This document shows positions 1 through 9,193 of a stretch of DNA of 64,000 nucleotides, one piece after another. The stretch covers positions 1 to 64,000 of the forward strand of contig JAXLUR010000012.1 of the NCBI GenBank assembly GCA_046329435.1. Reading direction: 5' to 3'. Made by a program: the position numbers and the translations under genes. The notes beneath the pieces were generated by a model. The model made no database searches, was not told the origin of the DNA, and saw nothing but the letters and a program-made list of their open reading frames with translations. The DNA comes from M3007 sp046329435. GTDB taxonomy: Bacteria; Bacteroidota; Bacteroidia; Chitinophagales; Saprospiraceae. Positions within the stretch are counted from its first letter, which is position 1. Every line of letters starts with the position of its first letter.

Positions 1-50
1 TCAGGTGATCCTGGTTTCAATCCTTCTTCTCATGGAACTGGGCCGTCAGG
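1..50 (-). CRISPR. Leader-proximal end of a CRISPR array (one repeat, truncated first spacer)
   Basis: Positions 14-23 read GTTTCAATCC. On the minus strand the unit therefore ends in GGATTGAAAC, carrying the ATTGAAAC 3' end typical of type I-B repeats, which becomes the 8-nt crRNA 5' handle after Cas6 cleavage. The repeat probably covers about 14-43 or 14-50; its length cannot be fixed from one copy. Positions 1-13 would be the start of the first spacer, and the rest of the array lies off the left edge. In this orientation the array is transcribed leftward, like the cas operon that ends 200 bp away. The call rests on the motif and the cas context, since no second repeat is visible. Confidence 0.6.
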
Positions 51-247
51 CCGTCTTTCCCTGCAAATATTTGATTTTCAAAATATTCCGGCACTCAACG
101 CCCCCTTTTAATTTCTTGTAACAGCAGGTCAATGAACTTCTTAATCCGGAATTTTTAGCACGCTTCCGGAAACATATTTCGCTTATTCTTAGCAAGTTAA
201 CTGTCATTTTTTGTTGATCAAAAATAAATTACTACCAGGAATCAGCC
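51..247 (-). promoter_or_regulatory. Probable CRISPR leader region
   Basis: This non-coding stretch lies between the end of cas4 and the first repeat. It is AT-richer than the flanking genome and contains several A/T runs (for example around 70-85 and 200-235). Its place on the 5' side of the leftward-transcribed array fits a leader holding the array promoter and the integration anchor. No individual promoter or IHF-like site could be assigned with certainty. Confidence 0.45.
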
Positions 248-832
248 CTACCGAACACATATATTCCGGTAAGTACAATGTTCGCACTTTTTTCTGACTT
301 TCGTACCCCTGGGATAATAATTTTGTTCGATAATCGACTGAATCCCCCTTGCCGCTGACTTGACAACCGCTATGTCTTCAGCCTTGATATCCACCTCATG
401 CAAATAATTCTTGCTTCTCACATACACCAGATACCCTCGCCGAACCGGCATACCGAAATTGTGTTCAATCAACCAGGCATAACACAAGAGCTGGGTATGA
501 TAGGTCTCGTATAACCGGTCCTCCCATTTGGCAAACTTGTAATCAAGCGGAGCAGCCGTACCATCATTCAAAAACAAGACTTCATCAACCTCGCCTCGCA
601 AACCGGGATAACCATCCAGCGTTAGATATACGTTCAATTGTTTTTCATAAACACCTATACGCCGGCGCAAGTAGTCTTTGTTCTGTACCGTCTTGTTTTC
701 ATGCATTGTTCGCCCCTGCATCACTTTGAAACTTTTTTCCTCGTACTGCGGTACTCGCAATACATATTCGTAGTACGTAAACCTCGGGCAGTACAAATAC
801 TGTATGATATGAGATGGCGTAATGCTGAACAT
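248..832 (-). CDS. cas4: Cas4 exonuclease of CRISPR adaptation
   Basis: A 194-residue RecB-type nuclease that trims and orients prespacers together with Cas1-Cas2. The N-terminus has the family opening with an iron-sulfur cysteine (C15 in YLYCPR). The C-terminus has the other three cysteines in CEHCTYRNIC (C183, C186, C192), as expected for a 4Fe-4S cluster. Nuclease motifs are visible as GEVDEVLF, PLDYKFAK and the QxxxY-like QLLCYAW. I chose the ATG at 832, which gives the usual MFSITPS start. A TTG at 847 would add five residues and overlap the cas2 stop as TTGA, implying translational coupling. It is the last gene of the cas operon, after cas2, whereas cas4 more often precedes cas1. Confidence 0.93.
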   Translation of the reverse strand: MFSITPSHIIQYLYCPRFTYYEYVLRVPQYEEKSFKVMQGRTMHENKTVQNKDYLRRRIGVYEKQLNVYLTLDGYPGLRGEVDEVLFLNDGTAAPLDYKFAKWEDRLYETYHTQLLCYAWLIEHNFGMPVRRGYLVYVRSKNYLHEVDIKAEDIAVVKSAARGIQSIIEQNYYPRGTKVRKKCEHCTYRNICVR

Positions 833-843
833 AGCGTTATTGA

Positions 844-1134
844 TCAAAAAAACAGGGCTCTGACCTCATCTGTGATCATCTTTTTGTCAAAAGCCTGGCC
901 AAGTAAAACAGTGACTTTTAACTCGGCCCGGCTCATCGGAAAAATATACACCTTGTCGGTTCCGGCATCAATTTCGGGCTCGATTTGAAGGCCGAGCGTG
1001 TCCAGTTGATGCTCATCCAGCGACCCTAAAAAGCAACTGAACTGTACACGGTACAACCCGGCTTGTTTGCAAATTTTTGCAACCCGGCTGCGCGCGCGGT
1101 CGTTTTGAATGTCGTATAATACCCAGGTGATCAT
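844..1134 (-). CDS. cas2: CRISPR-associated endoribonuclease-fold protein Cas2
   Basis: At 96 residues this has normal Cas2 length. It starts with the ferredoxin-like first strand WVLYDIQND, containing the conserved Asp8, followed by the R-x-R helix and QFSCFLG, which match the family. Cas2 dimers bridge two Cas1 dimers in the spacer integration complex; any nuclease activity is not needed for that role. The gene starts 9 bp after cas1 stops and runs into cas4, so adaptation genes are co-transcribed in the order cas1-cas2-cas4. Confidence 0.95.
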   Translation of the reverse strand: MITWVLYDIQNDRARSRVAKICKQAGLYRVQFSCFLGSLDEHQLDTLGLQIEPEIDAGTDKVYIFPMSRAELKVTVLLGQAFDKKMITDEVRALFF

Positions 1135-1143
1135 ACTCCTGAC

Positions 1144-2178
1144 TCAAATGGTTTCTATCCGGATATCTGTAATTTCGGGATCTTGCCCCAGCAATTCCTG
1201 GGCAAAACGATGCGCCTCGAGCAACAAAATAGTAGCCCGTGTCCGATTGCGACCGCGATATCGTATGATCTCGTTTTCGAGGTACTCGTTGTAGTGTTCC
1301 ATCAGCAGTTTTTTCCCCTCGGCATTGAGTGAGTATCCACCCGTGATGGCATCGGCATGAGCCTGATTGACTTTTTTGCCCGAAAACAGGGTAAAAACCA
1401 CTTTGTCGGCCCAGACCCGGTATGGTTCGATAAAATCGTACACCAGACTTTTGTGATTGTAGTCGTCGCGATGCAAAAAACCGACATATGGGTCCAACCC
1501 GGCCAGCATGAGCGATTTTTCAACCCTGGCATAAAGCACCCCGTAAGCATAGTTGAGAAAGGCATTGAACACGTCTTTGGCAGGACGACTGCTACGGCCT
1601 GCAAATTGCCAGACGCCCGGAAGCACAAAACTCAGCGTTTCAAAATACAAACGCCCGGCAGTGCCTTCCAGCCCCTGAAACGTTCCGGCCGTTGCCTGAT
1701 CGAGTACCGGGTTGTCGAGTGCCTGGATAGCCGTCCGCAGAGCATCAATTCGGGCGATTTTTTCGCTCAGGAAATCGTGATGCTGTGACCGGTGTTTTTT
1801 CAAATCGCGTATAAACCCGGCCTGGTTGTCAAGTTTTTGGCCAAGCCACTCGCGCGTCCAGCGCATGGCGCGCGCATCAAGCGAAGCTTCCAGCTGGCAT
1901 TTCCGGATTCGGGTCGTACTGCCGAGTTTGGCGTGCCATATCCTGCCCAACGGCTGACCGTTGTTTTCGAGAAATACGATGTCGATATTGTTGCGCAGCG
2001 CCAGTGCCGCGGCATCGGCCGAAAGTGCGGTACCCGGCCCCAGCCAGATGCTTTTGACCTTGTGGGCGGCAATGCCCTGCGCAGCGCCCCAGGTGCCATC
2101 GGGCTGCTTGCGGCGGATGTCGAACATAGCGTCTTTCACATGAAGATAAGCGCCGTATGTGTTGAGATGAAGTTGCAT
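1144..2178 (-). CDS. cas1: CRISPR integrase Cas1 (subtype I-B type)
   Basis: A 344-residue Cas1, the metal-dependent integrase that inserts prespacers at the leader-repeat junction. The catalytic triad is visible: E171 in LEGTAGRLYFE, H236 in GFLHRDDYNHKS, and E251 in VYDFIEPYR. The N-terminal beta domain (about 1-80) and C-terminal helical domain have normal proportions. It lies directly downstream of cas6 (9-bp gap) and upstream of cas2. Its base composition is GC-rich like the surrounding genome, unlike the AT-rich interference genes further upstream in the same operon. Confidence 0.97.
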   Translation of the reverse strand: MQLHLNTYGAYLHVKDAMFDIRRKQPDGTWGAAQGIAAHKVKSIWLGPGTALSADAAALALRNNIDIVFLENNGQPLGRIWHAKLGSTTRIRKCQLEASLDARAMRWTREWLGQKLDNQAGFIRDLKKHRSQHHDFLSEKIARIDALRTAIQALDNPVLDQATAGTFQGLEGTAGRLYFETLSFVLPGVWQFAGRSSRPAKDVFNAFLNYAYGVLYARVEKSLMLAGLDPYVGFLHRDDYNHKSLVYDFIEPYRVWADKVVFTLFSGKKVNQAHADAITGGYSLNAEGKKLLMEHYNEYLENEIIRYRGRNRTRATILLLEAHRFAQELLGQDPEITDIRIETI

Positions 2179-2187
2179 GGCGTATGA

Positions 2188-2862
2188 TCAGGGGATTCTC
2201 TCGATGGCGCCATAACCGCGCGACACGCTTTTGCCCAGGCCAATCCAGTCGGGCAACAGGGCGTTGGTCGTAAACCCGCCGTTGATGCCGGTCATCAGTT
2301 GGTCCTTGAACCCCGTCAGTCGAACTTCTTCGGGCCGTACGGTCGTCAGAATGCGCGCCTCGGGTGGCAAGAACAACTGAATGCCCTTGTAGAAACTGAG
2401 GATGTTGCCGGTAAGGATTCTGGCCAGCATGGCCCTTTTTTCATCAACATTTTTTTGCTGATACTCGGCATAGTTTTCCTGGTTGAGCGGCATCCAAAGA
2501 CTACAAAAACGGTAATCCGTCAACTGATCGCTCAGCCCTGCCGTAACATTGCGAAAAGCAATGTCGCGCTCCATCACCGGGTACTCCCGTGCCCCTATCC
2601 GCAGCGTTTTGATGCGGAAAAACAGCTCCGCCAATAATTGCGCGCCTTCCTGTATGCCCACCAATACCGGCATGCCGCCCAGTACCTTGTACTGTACCAG
2701 CGGATAGGCATACCGCAGCCGCCCGTCTTCATAATGGTTGTGCAGCAACGGACTGTGCTCCTGAAAATACTGCCCGAAAAAACCGCGCAATTGCGCCGCC
2801 GCACGCTGAGGGAGGCGAATTTCGGGGAAGGAGATAGTGGAGATAGGGAGGTGGGTGGTCAT
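2188..2862 (-). CDS. cas6: Cas6 crRNA-processing endoribonuclease
   Basis: A 224-residue protein matching the Bacteroidota Cas6 pattern: LLHNHYEDGRLRYAYPLVQYK in the N-terminal half, an LNQENY segment mid-protein, and the glycine-rich C-terminal loop GLGKSVSRGYGAI. Cas6 cuts the repeat RNA to leave the ATTGAAAC handle. His41 or His43 in LLHNHYED is a candidate catalytic residue by inference only. The start ATG overlaps the cas3 stop (ATGA). Its position between cas3 and cas1 differs from the common I-B order, in which cas6 comes first. Composition is about 60% GC, in contrast with the neighbouring cas3. Confidence 0.9.
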   Translation of the reverse strand: MTTHLPISTISFPEIRLPQRAAAQLRGFFGQYFQEHSPLLHNHYEDGRLRYAYPLVQYKVLGGMPVLVGIQEGAQLLAELFFRIKTLRIGAREYPVMERDIAFRNVTAGLSDQLTDYRFCSLWMPLNQENYAEYQQKNVDEKRAMLARILTGNILSFYKGIQLFLPPEARILTTVRPEEVRLTGFKDQLMTGINGGFTTNALLPDWIGLGKSVSRGYGAIERIP

Positions 2863-5228
2863 AAAGAAAGCGTAATAACAGTATCAGATACAGATTGAGT
2901 ACGTTCCCGGATAAATCCAGTCTCATAATCATAATCTTCCGGCATGGCCAGAAAAATATCTTTTGAAATCGTTGTTAAATGGCCGGTGTACCACTTCGGA
3001 ACAGCAATAATCCGTTGATGAAAGTCTTTTTTGTATTCCTTTTCAAAACCTTCCTTACTGATTTCAAAACGTTGCCAACGATCAAATGCATCTTTCACCT
3101 CAAACGCCCTATCATCACATAACACGAAAACAGACCGGGTATGTGGCGTTTCTTTTATAACCTGAAATTCTTCGTCCAGATCGGAATACCGTAACTCCTT
3201 CATCGCCGAAAAAATTTTAAGAGATTGGCCATACCCAATATCGCTGACTTCCTGAAAATATGCCATTACCAATTTTAAATATTCAGCTTCTACAATTTCA
3301 GATTTGCCAGACAAAGCATTTCGGGCATGCCATTCCGTCACATCCCCATAAACACGTTTACAATCTTTAAAATCTACAACATATAGAGGTTTATGCGGTA
3401 TTTCCGGGTTGAGTGGATTAGACTGACGGTTTATGCGCCCCGCAACTTGTACAATAGAGTCCACAGGCCCTAGATCACGAAAGCCCATATCAAAGTCTAA
3501 ATCTACCCCTGCTTCAACAACCTGAGTTGCCACAAGAACAGGTTTATGCCCTGCATTAAAATCTGACTTAATTTGCTCAATTCTCAAAAGGCGATGAGCC
3601 GGAGCAATATTTGTAGAAAGACAATAAACAGGGTTGCCTATATTATTTTTTTCAAAATACTGTCTTATTATTTCAAACAAAGCAATGCTTCGATTTACTT
3701 TATTTACCACTAGAAGACATGCTTTATCAGGACTCCACTTTTCGATAAAAACCTGATTCAGAAAAACTTCCTCTCCATCATGCTGGTCCAAATTTATTTC
3801 AAGTAAAGGGACTATCTTGGTACGTCTGTATGAAGCAAAAACATGTTCAAAGTCAGGCAAAAGCTCAAACGCCAGACTTTCTTCATACGATACCGATTCT
3901 TTGGATAATATCTTATCAAAAGCAAGCCGCATTATTTCAGGTTTAGTTGCAGTCATTAATATGACTCGGGCATTCAAGAATTGAGTTAAATAATACAGGG
4001 TCGCTCCTACCACAGGTAATAACTCCAGCCTGAGTGTCTGGACTTCATCTAGAATAATAATACTATCGGCTAAGTGGTTGTATTTTTTAAGCAACTTGTT
4101 TCGATTTCCAATTAAAGTATGCAAAAACTGCACGAATGAGGTAATTACGATATCGGCTTGCCAGGTGTCAAGCCCCATGGCCTTCTGATGGTAATCCTGC
4201 TCGTTCCCCTCATAATCATCCATTCTTTCTTCCGACCTAAAAATATCTGCATACTGATAATGTGCTAATATTTCTATTCCTGCCCCTTTAAATACATTTT
4301 GATAAACCTCATAGCTCTGTTCAATAATATTAATAAACGGCAAAACATATATGATATGACCACGACGTAAACTAGGCACTTTGTCACGAAGGTGCAGGGC
4401 AAAATCCAGTGCTGTCAAGGTCTTGCCTACTCCAGTTGGGGCTGTCAACGTAAATAATCTGTTTGTTTCCAGATTAAGTTGCCTCAATTGATTCAAAACC
4501 GTATGTCTCACTCGGTTTCGAAGTTGGTTTTCATTAAATCCGGCTACATACTTGCTTACAGCATCACTTCCAGGATCTTTCCGCTGGTAAATTGGCGTTT
4601 CAGAAGCATCTAATTTATCTGCCTCAATTAATAAAGAAAACAAGTAGTTAATCTCAAAATAGTGACGAATGTTACGTTCAAACTTAACAAACTGTTTTCG
4701 GGCATCGCCAAAATCTCTTCTATCTGGGAAAGCGAGCCAGCCTCCAAGGCCCGGTTCACCTAATTCATATGATATTTGAGGTATGTCATCGAGAAGGCTG
4801 GCCAGCTGTTGTTTAAAAATATTTATCTCCTCACCTTCTTCATCTACAAGCGTCTTTATGTTGTCAAAATTAGAAAGGTCTGCGTGATGATGACGTATGA
4901 TATAGAAAGATAGCATAGCCTCCTCTGCCGACCCCCCATTTTGTAAAAATTTACAGCATAGGACAAAGGCGCCAAACATTGCATGCCGCTTTAAGCGGGG
5001 ATTGAAATAACCCGATTTAAGTAAGTAATTTTGAAAATGTGGCGTGTACTTGCCCAAGTCATGATACAGCCCTATTTGCTTAAAAAAATGGCTTAAATCT
5101 CGCCCAAATGCCTGCGGCGAAAGCTGCACAAGAGCTTTTTGAGTGACACCCGAAGTGTGATCCCTTAATAACTTAGGTTTAATTTCACGGCCTTTAAAAT
5201 TGCCTGCGTGAGAGAAAAACTGCTTCAT
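2859..5228 (-). CDS. cas3: Cas3 HD nuclease-helicase
   Basis: A 789-residue fused Cas3. The N-terminal HD domain shows H24, H56-D57 in GLYHDLGK, H82 and the RHHHAD triple His near 113-115. The SF2 helicase follows, with Walker A TAPTGVGKT (263-270), the DEVQ box at 394-397 in IILDEVQTL, and motif VI VQVAGRINRQ. Once recruited by Cascade it unwinds and degrades target DNA. The ATG overlaps the cas5 TGA by 4 bp and the stop overlaps cas6 in the same way, so cas5-cas3-cas6 are translationally coupled. The gene is AT-rich relative to cas6 and cas1. Confidence 0.97.
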   Translation of the reverse strand: MKQFFSHAGNFKGREIKPKLLRDHTSGVTQKALVQLSPQAFGRDLSHFFKQIGLYHDLGKYTPHFQNYLLKSGYFNPRLKRHAMFGAFVLCCKFLQNGGSAEEAMLSFYIIRHHHADLSNFDNIKTLVDEEGEEINIFKQQLASLLDDIPQISYELGEPGLGGWLAFPDRRDFGDARKQFVKFERNIRHYFEINYLFSLLIEADKLDASETPIYQRKDPGSDAVSKYVAGFNENQLRNRVRHTVLNQLRQLNLETNRLFTLTAPTGVGKTLTALDFALHLRDKVPSLRRGHIIYVLPFINIIEQSYEVYQNVFKGAGIEILAHYQYADIFRSEERMDDYEGNEQDYHQKAMGLDTWQADIVITSFVQFLHTLIGNRNKLLKKYNHLADSIIILDEVQTLRLELLPVVGATLYYLTQFLNARVILMTATKPEIMRLAFDKILSKESVSYEESLAFELLPDFEHVFASYRRTKIVPLLEINLDQHDGEEVFLNQVFIEKWSPDKACLLVVNKVNRSIALFEIIRQYFEKNNIGNPVYCLSTNIAPAHRLLRIEQIKSDFNAGHKPVLVATQVVEAGVDLDFDMGFRDLGPVDSIVQVAGRINRQSNPLNPEIPHKPLYVVDFKDCKRVYGDVTEWHARNALSGKSEIVEAEYLKLVMAYFQEVSDIGYGQSLKIFSAMKELRYSDLDEEFQVIKETPHTRSVFVLCDDRAFEVKDAFDRWQRFEISKEGFEKEYKKDFHQRIIAVPKWYTGHLTTISKDIFLAMPEDYDYETGFIRERTQSVSDTVITLSL

Positions 5229-6022
5229 TCGAGGAAAAGTATATTTTGATTATCCCCCGCATGATCCGGCACAGTGTAGAAAGAGGCATTCAATTCTGCC
5301 CAATAAGGTTTACCTTCTGTACTAAACAACACTCGGATGAGTTTTGACAATTCTCGATCATTGTTACTTGCGAAATCGCATGGCATCAATTCCTCCTCAA
5401 GGTAGTTTTCTCCTGCTACACTGTTTGAAGCCTTTCGAAAGTCTAATTTTTCAATTTTGTTAGAGGGGACGGCCGAGTGTAGAGGCACAAAACCTTCTGC
5501 GCGACTTTCAACTATTTGTTCATGTAATATAGGCGTTTCAATCCATCCTGAGAAGCAGGCAACCCCAAGTGTAAGATTAAAGTGTTGCTTGCTTTGTAAA
5601 ATGGCTTCTTTAATCAGTGTGAATTCTTCACTGTCCTTTTCATTGGGAGCAACAAAGAGTCGATAACGCACCCAATCCTGGCCGATATGTAACCCGCTTA
5701 CGACTTCAAATGGCGTTTGAATATGACCTCCTGCTCCTGTAAAGTCTCCCGTACCCTCCAAAGCATCGCCGCGTGATTTAATGCTTAAAAAATTAAGTCT
5801 ATGAAACGACTTTTTTACAGGTTGTAATATGCGCACTCCTATCCGAAGCCGATTGGAAGCAAGCCGTTCATAGTATTGGTCACGGGAGTAGCCTAATATA
5901 GCCGCTAACATACCCATAACTGTTGTTCGTGGCGGCATAGAATACGTAAAAGCCGTGTTGTTGGCGTAGTACTTTCTAAAATGCGCCAATTTTCCACAAA
6001 CATCGAAGGATAAAATTTCCAT
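5225..6022 (-). CDS. cas5: Cas5 (subtype I-B) Cascade subunit
   Basis: A 265-residue RAMP-fold protein. The N-terminal strand and FRKYYANNTAFTYSMPPRTTVMGMLAAILG match the Cas5 N-terminal signature, and the PPRTTVMGML segment is especially typical of Cas5h/Cas5b. Cas5 caps the 5' handle of the crRNA in Cascade next to Cas8. It lies between cas7 and cas3; there is a 42-bp gap from cas7 and a 4-bp overlap with cas3. Confidence 0.93.
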   Translation of the reverse strand: MEILSFDVCGKLAHFRKYYANNTAFTYSMPPRTTVMGMLAAILGYSRDQYYERLASNRLRIGVRILQPVKKSFHRLNFLSIKSRGDALEGTGDFTGAGGHIQTPFEVVSGLHIGQDWVRYRLFVAPNEKDSEEFTLIKEAILQSKQHFNLTLGVACFSGWIETPILHEQIVESRAEGFVPLHSAVPSNKIEKLDFRKASNSVAGENYLEEELMPCDFASNNDRELSKLIRVLFSTEGKPYWAELNASFYTVPDHAGDNQNILFLE

Positions 6023-6064
6023 GATGGATTGGTTTTCAGTGTAAATCTTACGATTCAGGAATTT

Positions 6065-7081
6065 TTACAGGGTAAACTGAACGCCATTGCCACATATGAT
6101 TTTTACCTCCTTAACAGGCTTGTCAGTTCCAACTTGCCCGGCAAAAGCATCCTTTAATTTTGATAAATCGAGAGTAAGGTCATCAAATTTTCGAATTTGT
6201 TTTTCGTCAAGGCCATTGACGGGCATAGCTGAAACATACTGTCGTAGGTCACCAAAACGCCCATTGTTAAAGCCATCATTGTAAACTACTTCAACATAGA
6301 GCTTAGGATATTGATTGATCTTTGAGCGAGTAGGTAATGCCGGGATACTTTCCCAAATCGCTCTACGGAATTGATTCAGATCAGATTCGGATAATCCTGT
6401 ACTAATAGCAGCATGTTTATTCACAGTTCCCGAAAATGCCAGCAAACTGTAATGTACACGATAATCTTTCCCAATAGTGCTTGATCCATCATTCATAATT
6501 GTAACAATGGAATTACTTTCCATTAATTGAACCTTATGTAAAGAGTAGCCCCAGTTGATTTGAATAGGCCCAATATAAGATTTGGTAAATCCGCCGATGG
6601 CAAAGGCAGAGCCGAAAAAACGAATGTCGATAAATTTCTGCTTAACTAAGTAGGCCAAGATATGCCGGTTAACTTCGCCTGATTCTTTGCCGGCTTGCAT
6701 TGCTTTGATAAGGTCTTTGGCATTTGTTGCTTTTGCCTTTGACTTAATTTCTTTGAATTTTTCAGCAAGTTCAGGTCGATCTGCAAATATGCTTTCAACT
6801 TCGTCAGAATTGGCCAGCAAACGCTCCAATACAGCGATTAGTTTGCTTTCCGGGCTCACTTTGTTTTCTCCCTCCATATCAACAAAAATTTCGGAGCCGG
6901 TTGTTTTTAGATAGTCACGTATATAACGCTTCAGTCGAACATCTGTGACCAAATTGATCTGATTGTCATAATCCATACGGGGCTTGTTTTCCTGGTCAAT
7001 ATCGCCGTTAGGGTTGCATTGAATGGCCTCGTAAAGAAATAGGAAATCGGAATTTCGGGCGATAGAAGGGCTATTTTCCAT
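6065..7081 (-). CDS. cas7: Cas7 (Csh2-type) Cascade backbone subunit
   Basis: A 338-residue Cas7 of the Csh2 type. The opening FLFLYEAIQCNPNGDIDQENKPRMD is diagnostic: a first RAMP strand followed by the N-P-N-G-D motif. VTDVRLKRYIRDYL follows, and GSAFAIGGFTKSYIGPIQINWGYSLH carries the thumb and Gly-rich parts. Several copies polymerise along the crRNA. The 36-bp gap to cas8b and conserved order mark it as part of the interference half of the operon. Confidence 0.95.
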   Translation of the reverse strand: MENSPSIARNSDFLFLYEAIQCNPNGDIDQENKPRMDYDNQINLVTDVRLKRYIRDYLKTTGSEIFVDMEGENKVSPESKLIAVLERLLANSDEVESIFADRPELAEKFKEIKSKAKATNAKDLIKAMQAGKESGEVNRHILAYLVKQKFIDIRFFGSAFAIGGFTKSYIGPIQINWGYSLHKVQLMESNSIVTIMNDGSSTIGKDYRVHYSLLAFSGTVNKHAAISTGLSESDLNQFRRAIWESIPALPTRSKINQYPKLYVEVVYNDGFNNGRFGDLRQYVSAMPVNGLDEKQIRKFDDLTLDLSKLKDAFAGQVGTDKPVKEVKIICGNGVQFTL

Positions 7082-7117
7082 GTTTTACAGGTTGATTTTG
7101 TGTAAATAAATATAACA

Positions 7118-9124
7118 TTAAAGTAAAGTTAAGCTTGATGAAGATTCGATGTCTTCGTCTGACACCGCTTCCTTAGGTGTTCGGAAAGAGTAACCTGAAA
7201 GCAAGTAAAAAAGGCTTTCTTCAGGTTTCATTCTTTTATTCCAAGGATCGTCTTTTGAGTCTACAAATAAGTCGGTAAACTTAGAAAAATTTGATTCGTT
7301 ATATTTAAGCACTTCATACTGTTTGCTTTTTTCAAAGAGGTCTGCATGTAGTCTTTTAAGAGCAGCTGCATCCATACCATTATAATTTACCTTTTGTAAT
7401 ACAGGTTTTGCTTTATGACCTTTTTTGTACTGGGCCTGGCCTATGCTATTTAGTACCCTGCCGAGGTAAAAGACTGCCTTTTGATCATCAGTATAGCTCA
7501 TGCGGCTAATAAATGCGGCAATTGCAGAATTACTTTCTTCTAAAGTGGCCAATGAAGGATTTGGGTGATCTTCCATATTCAAAAGTTTAATTTTTTTCAA
7601 GAATAAAAGGAGTGCATGGTATTGAAAAACGGAATCTCTAATTGCAAAATCAAAAACAGTATTTGGCATAATGTTATATCCCGTGTAACGCCCAAACCTA
7701 TGGCATTGAACGAGTTCGGAGAAATATGTTAACAAGGCATTTTTTTCAATTGGGCGCCGCTCTAATATTGCTTTAAAAAGTGCTAATGCTGCATTACGTT
7801 TTTCCTTGTCTTTTCGAACTGGAATCAAATTGTAAATTGCATTAAAGTTAAAACTAAAATATTTTTTCTCTTTACCGTAGGTCATTGTTTCGATCCACTG
7901 TTGCCCGGCAGCCTGTAACATTTCATCATTTACTTCCAACAGCACCCTGATTATCTGCTCGAAATGAGTTTTGCTTACATCTTTTATCTGATTGATTGTC
8001 TTAAAAAAGTTACCATCGGATTCATAACCCAGAAAAGTAATCCAGTAAATCTGGCCTTCTGACATTTCATTAAACTCCCAAATCAAAGTGCTAAATTCTT
8101 CATGCTCTCGCATCAAGAAAAGCAATTCAGACTTGTTTTTGATTCGAGTTGTTTGATCAGACAAATCAATAGATTGGCTGGAATAAAACTGTGGCAAAAT
8201 GCAATGGTCTACTCCGGCGATCTTGACAGTTAAATTATCCAGAATATACTTGGAGCCTCGCTCCAAAAAGACTTGAGCTTCTTTACCAGCCTGATAATTA
8301 TTAGAAAATAATTTATCATCAAACCCAGAAGCATAATTTTTCGTCGTGGTTACGAACATTTTATTCAAACTATATCGACTATTAAAATATGGCTCTTCAA
8401 CTTTCGCTTGTAAATTTCCAGTCACATAGCAAATTTTTGGCGGCATCAAACTTGCTGGGTCCTCAGAATTAATTGTTTCAACATCAGTTTGTAAAAACTT
8501 GCGACGTAAAAGCTCATCATAACCATCTAAATGTGCCACAGGGGTAGGTACTATACAGCCTAATTCTTCGGACACTATCGAAGCAACAAGCAACACTACA
8601 CGTGTTTTTTCGCTCCAATTCAATGCCTCCACCACCTTCTTCCATTCTGGAAATTCAGCAGCAAAAGCGGTTCGCATTTTAAAAATTTTGGTAACAGCTT
8701 TACAAACAGTAGAATCAGACAAATCAGGATAGTCCTTCTGAATAGCTTCCAATAATTCAGGCGCCTTGGGCGGAGTGCCAGACTTATCTTCCTTTCCAAA
8801 CAAAGTCTTTTTCCAAGGCTCAAATGATTTTCGGGGATCTACGGTTAGATAAATACTCTTGTTATTTCCACCTTGAATCTTAATGCAACGTAGTGAGTAA
8901 GCTGTCCATTTAGCAGATTTGTCCAATTCATCATATACCCTGGGCTGGGGATTTAACTGAAAAATACCAACGTCCAGGTTAAAAACAACTTCTGCTATCA
9001 GGAATTGACATTCCTTTTTCTTTTCGTTCTCGTCAATAGGCGGAGGTGCAATAATATCATCAAACTCCTCGCGGGTACTATCCTGAGACAGATATTGGCC
9101 TATACGATATAAAGTGTCAAGCAT
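7118..9124 (-). CDS. cas8b: Cas8b (Csh1/TM1802-type) Cascade large subunit
   Basis: A 668-residue protein at the head of the operon. Large-subunit sequences diverge strongly, so the call rests on length, first-gene position directly before a Csh2-type cas7, and a CYVTGNLQAKVE stretch of the kind seen in Csh1/TM1802 proteins (possible zinc-binding cysteines are sparse here). Cas8b recognises the PAM and helps load Cas3. A C-terminal helical part (about 480-660) may replace a separate small subunit. The gene is strongly AT-rich (about one third GC in places). A promoter-like box lies just upstream at 9147-9154 on the minus strand. Confidence 0.88.
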   Translation of the reverse strand: MLDTLYRIGQYLSQDSTREEFDDIIAPPPIDENEKKKECQFLIAEVVFNLDVGIFQLNPQPRVYDELDKSAKWTAYSLRCIKIQGGNNKSIYLTVDPRKSFEPWKKTLFGKEDKSGTPPKAPELLEAIQKDYPDLSDSTVCKAVTKIFKMRTAFAAEFPEWKKVVEALNWSEKTRVVLLVASIVSEELGCIVPTPVAHLDGYDELLRRKFLQTDVETINSEDPASLMPPKICYVTGNLQAKVEEPYFNSRYSLNKMFVTTTKNYASGFDDKLFSNNYQAGKEAQVFLERGSKYILDNLTVKIAGVDHCILPQFYSSQSIDLSDQTTRIKNKSELLFLMREHEEFSTLIWEFNEMSEGQIYWITFLGYESDGNFFKTINQIKDVSKTHFEQIIRVLLEVNDEMLQAAGQQWIETMTYGKEKKYFSFNFNAIYNLIPVRKDKEKRNAALALFKAILERRPIEKNALLTYFSELVQCHRFGRYTGYNIMPNTVFDFAIRDSVFQYHALLLFLKKIKLLNMEDHPNPSLATLEESNSAIAAFISRMSYTDDQKAVFYLGRVLNSIGQAQYKKGHKAKPVLQKVNYNGMDAAALKRLHADLFEKSKQYEVLKYNESNFSKFTDLFVDSKDDPWNKRMKPEESLFYLLSGYSFRTPKEAVSDEDIESSSSLTLL

Positions 9125-9127
9125 GTT

Positions 9128-9154
9128 GAGAAAATTTCTTCTCCCACAAATATA
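9128..9154 (-). promoter_or_regulatory. Promoter -7 box and dyad upstream of the cas operon
   Basis: On the minus strand 9154-9147 reads TATATTTG, a match to the Bacteroidota TAnnTTTG -7 box, about 23 bp before the cas8b ATG. Between it and the start codon lies an imperfect dyad, GAGAAAATTTCTTCTC (9128-9143), which could be an operator. No clear -33 TTTG box was found. Confidence 0.5.
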
Positions 9155-9193
9155 CCCATCTCTCTCTGCACTTTTTCTTCACACCAATAATTT

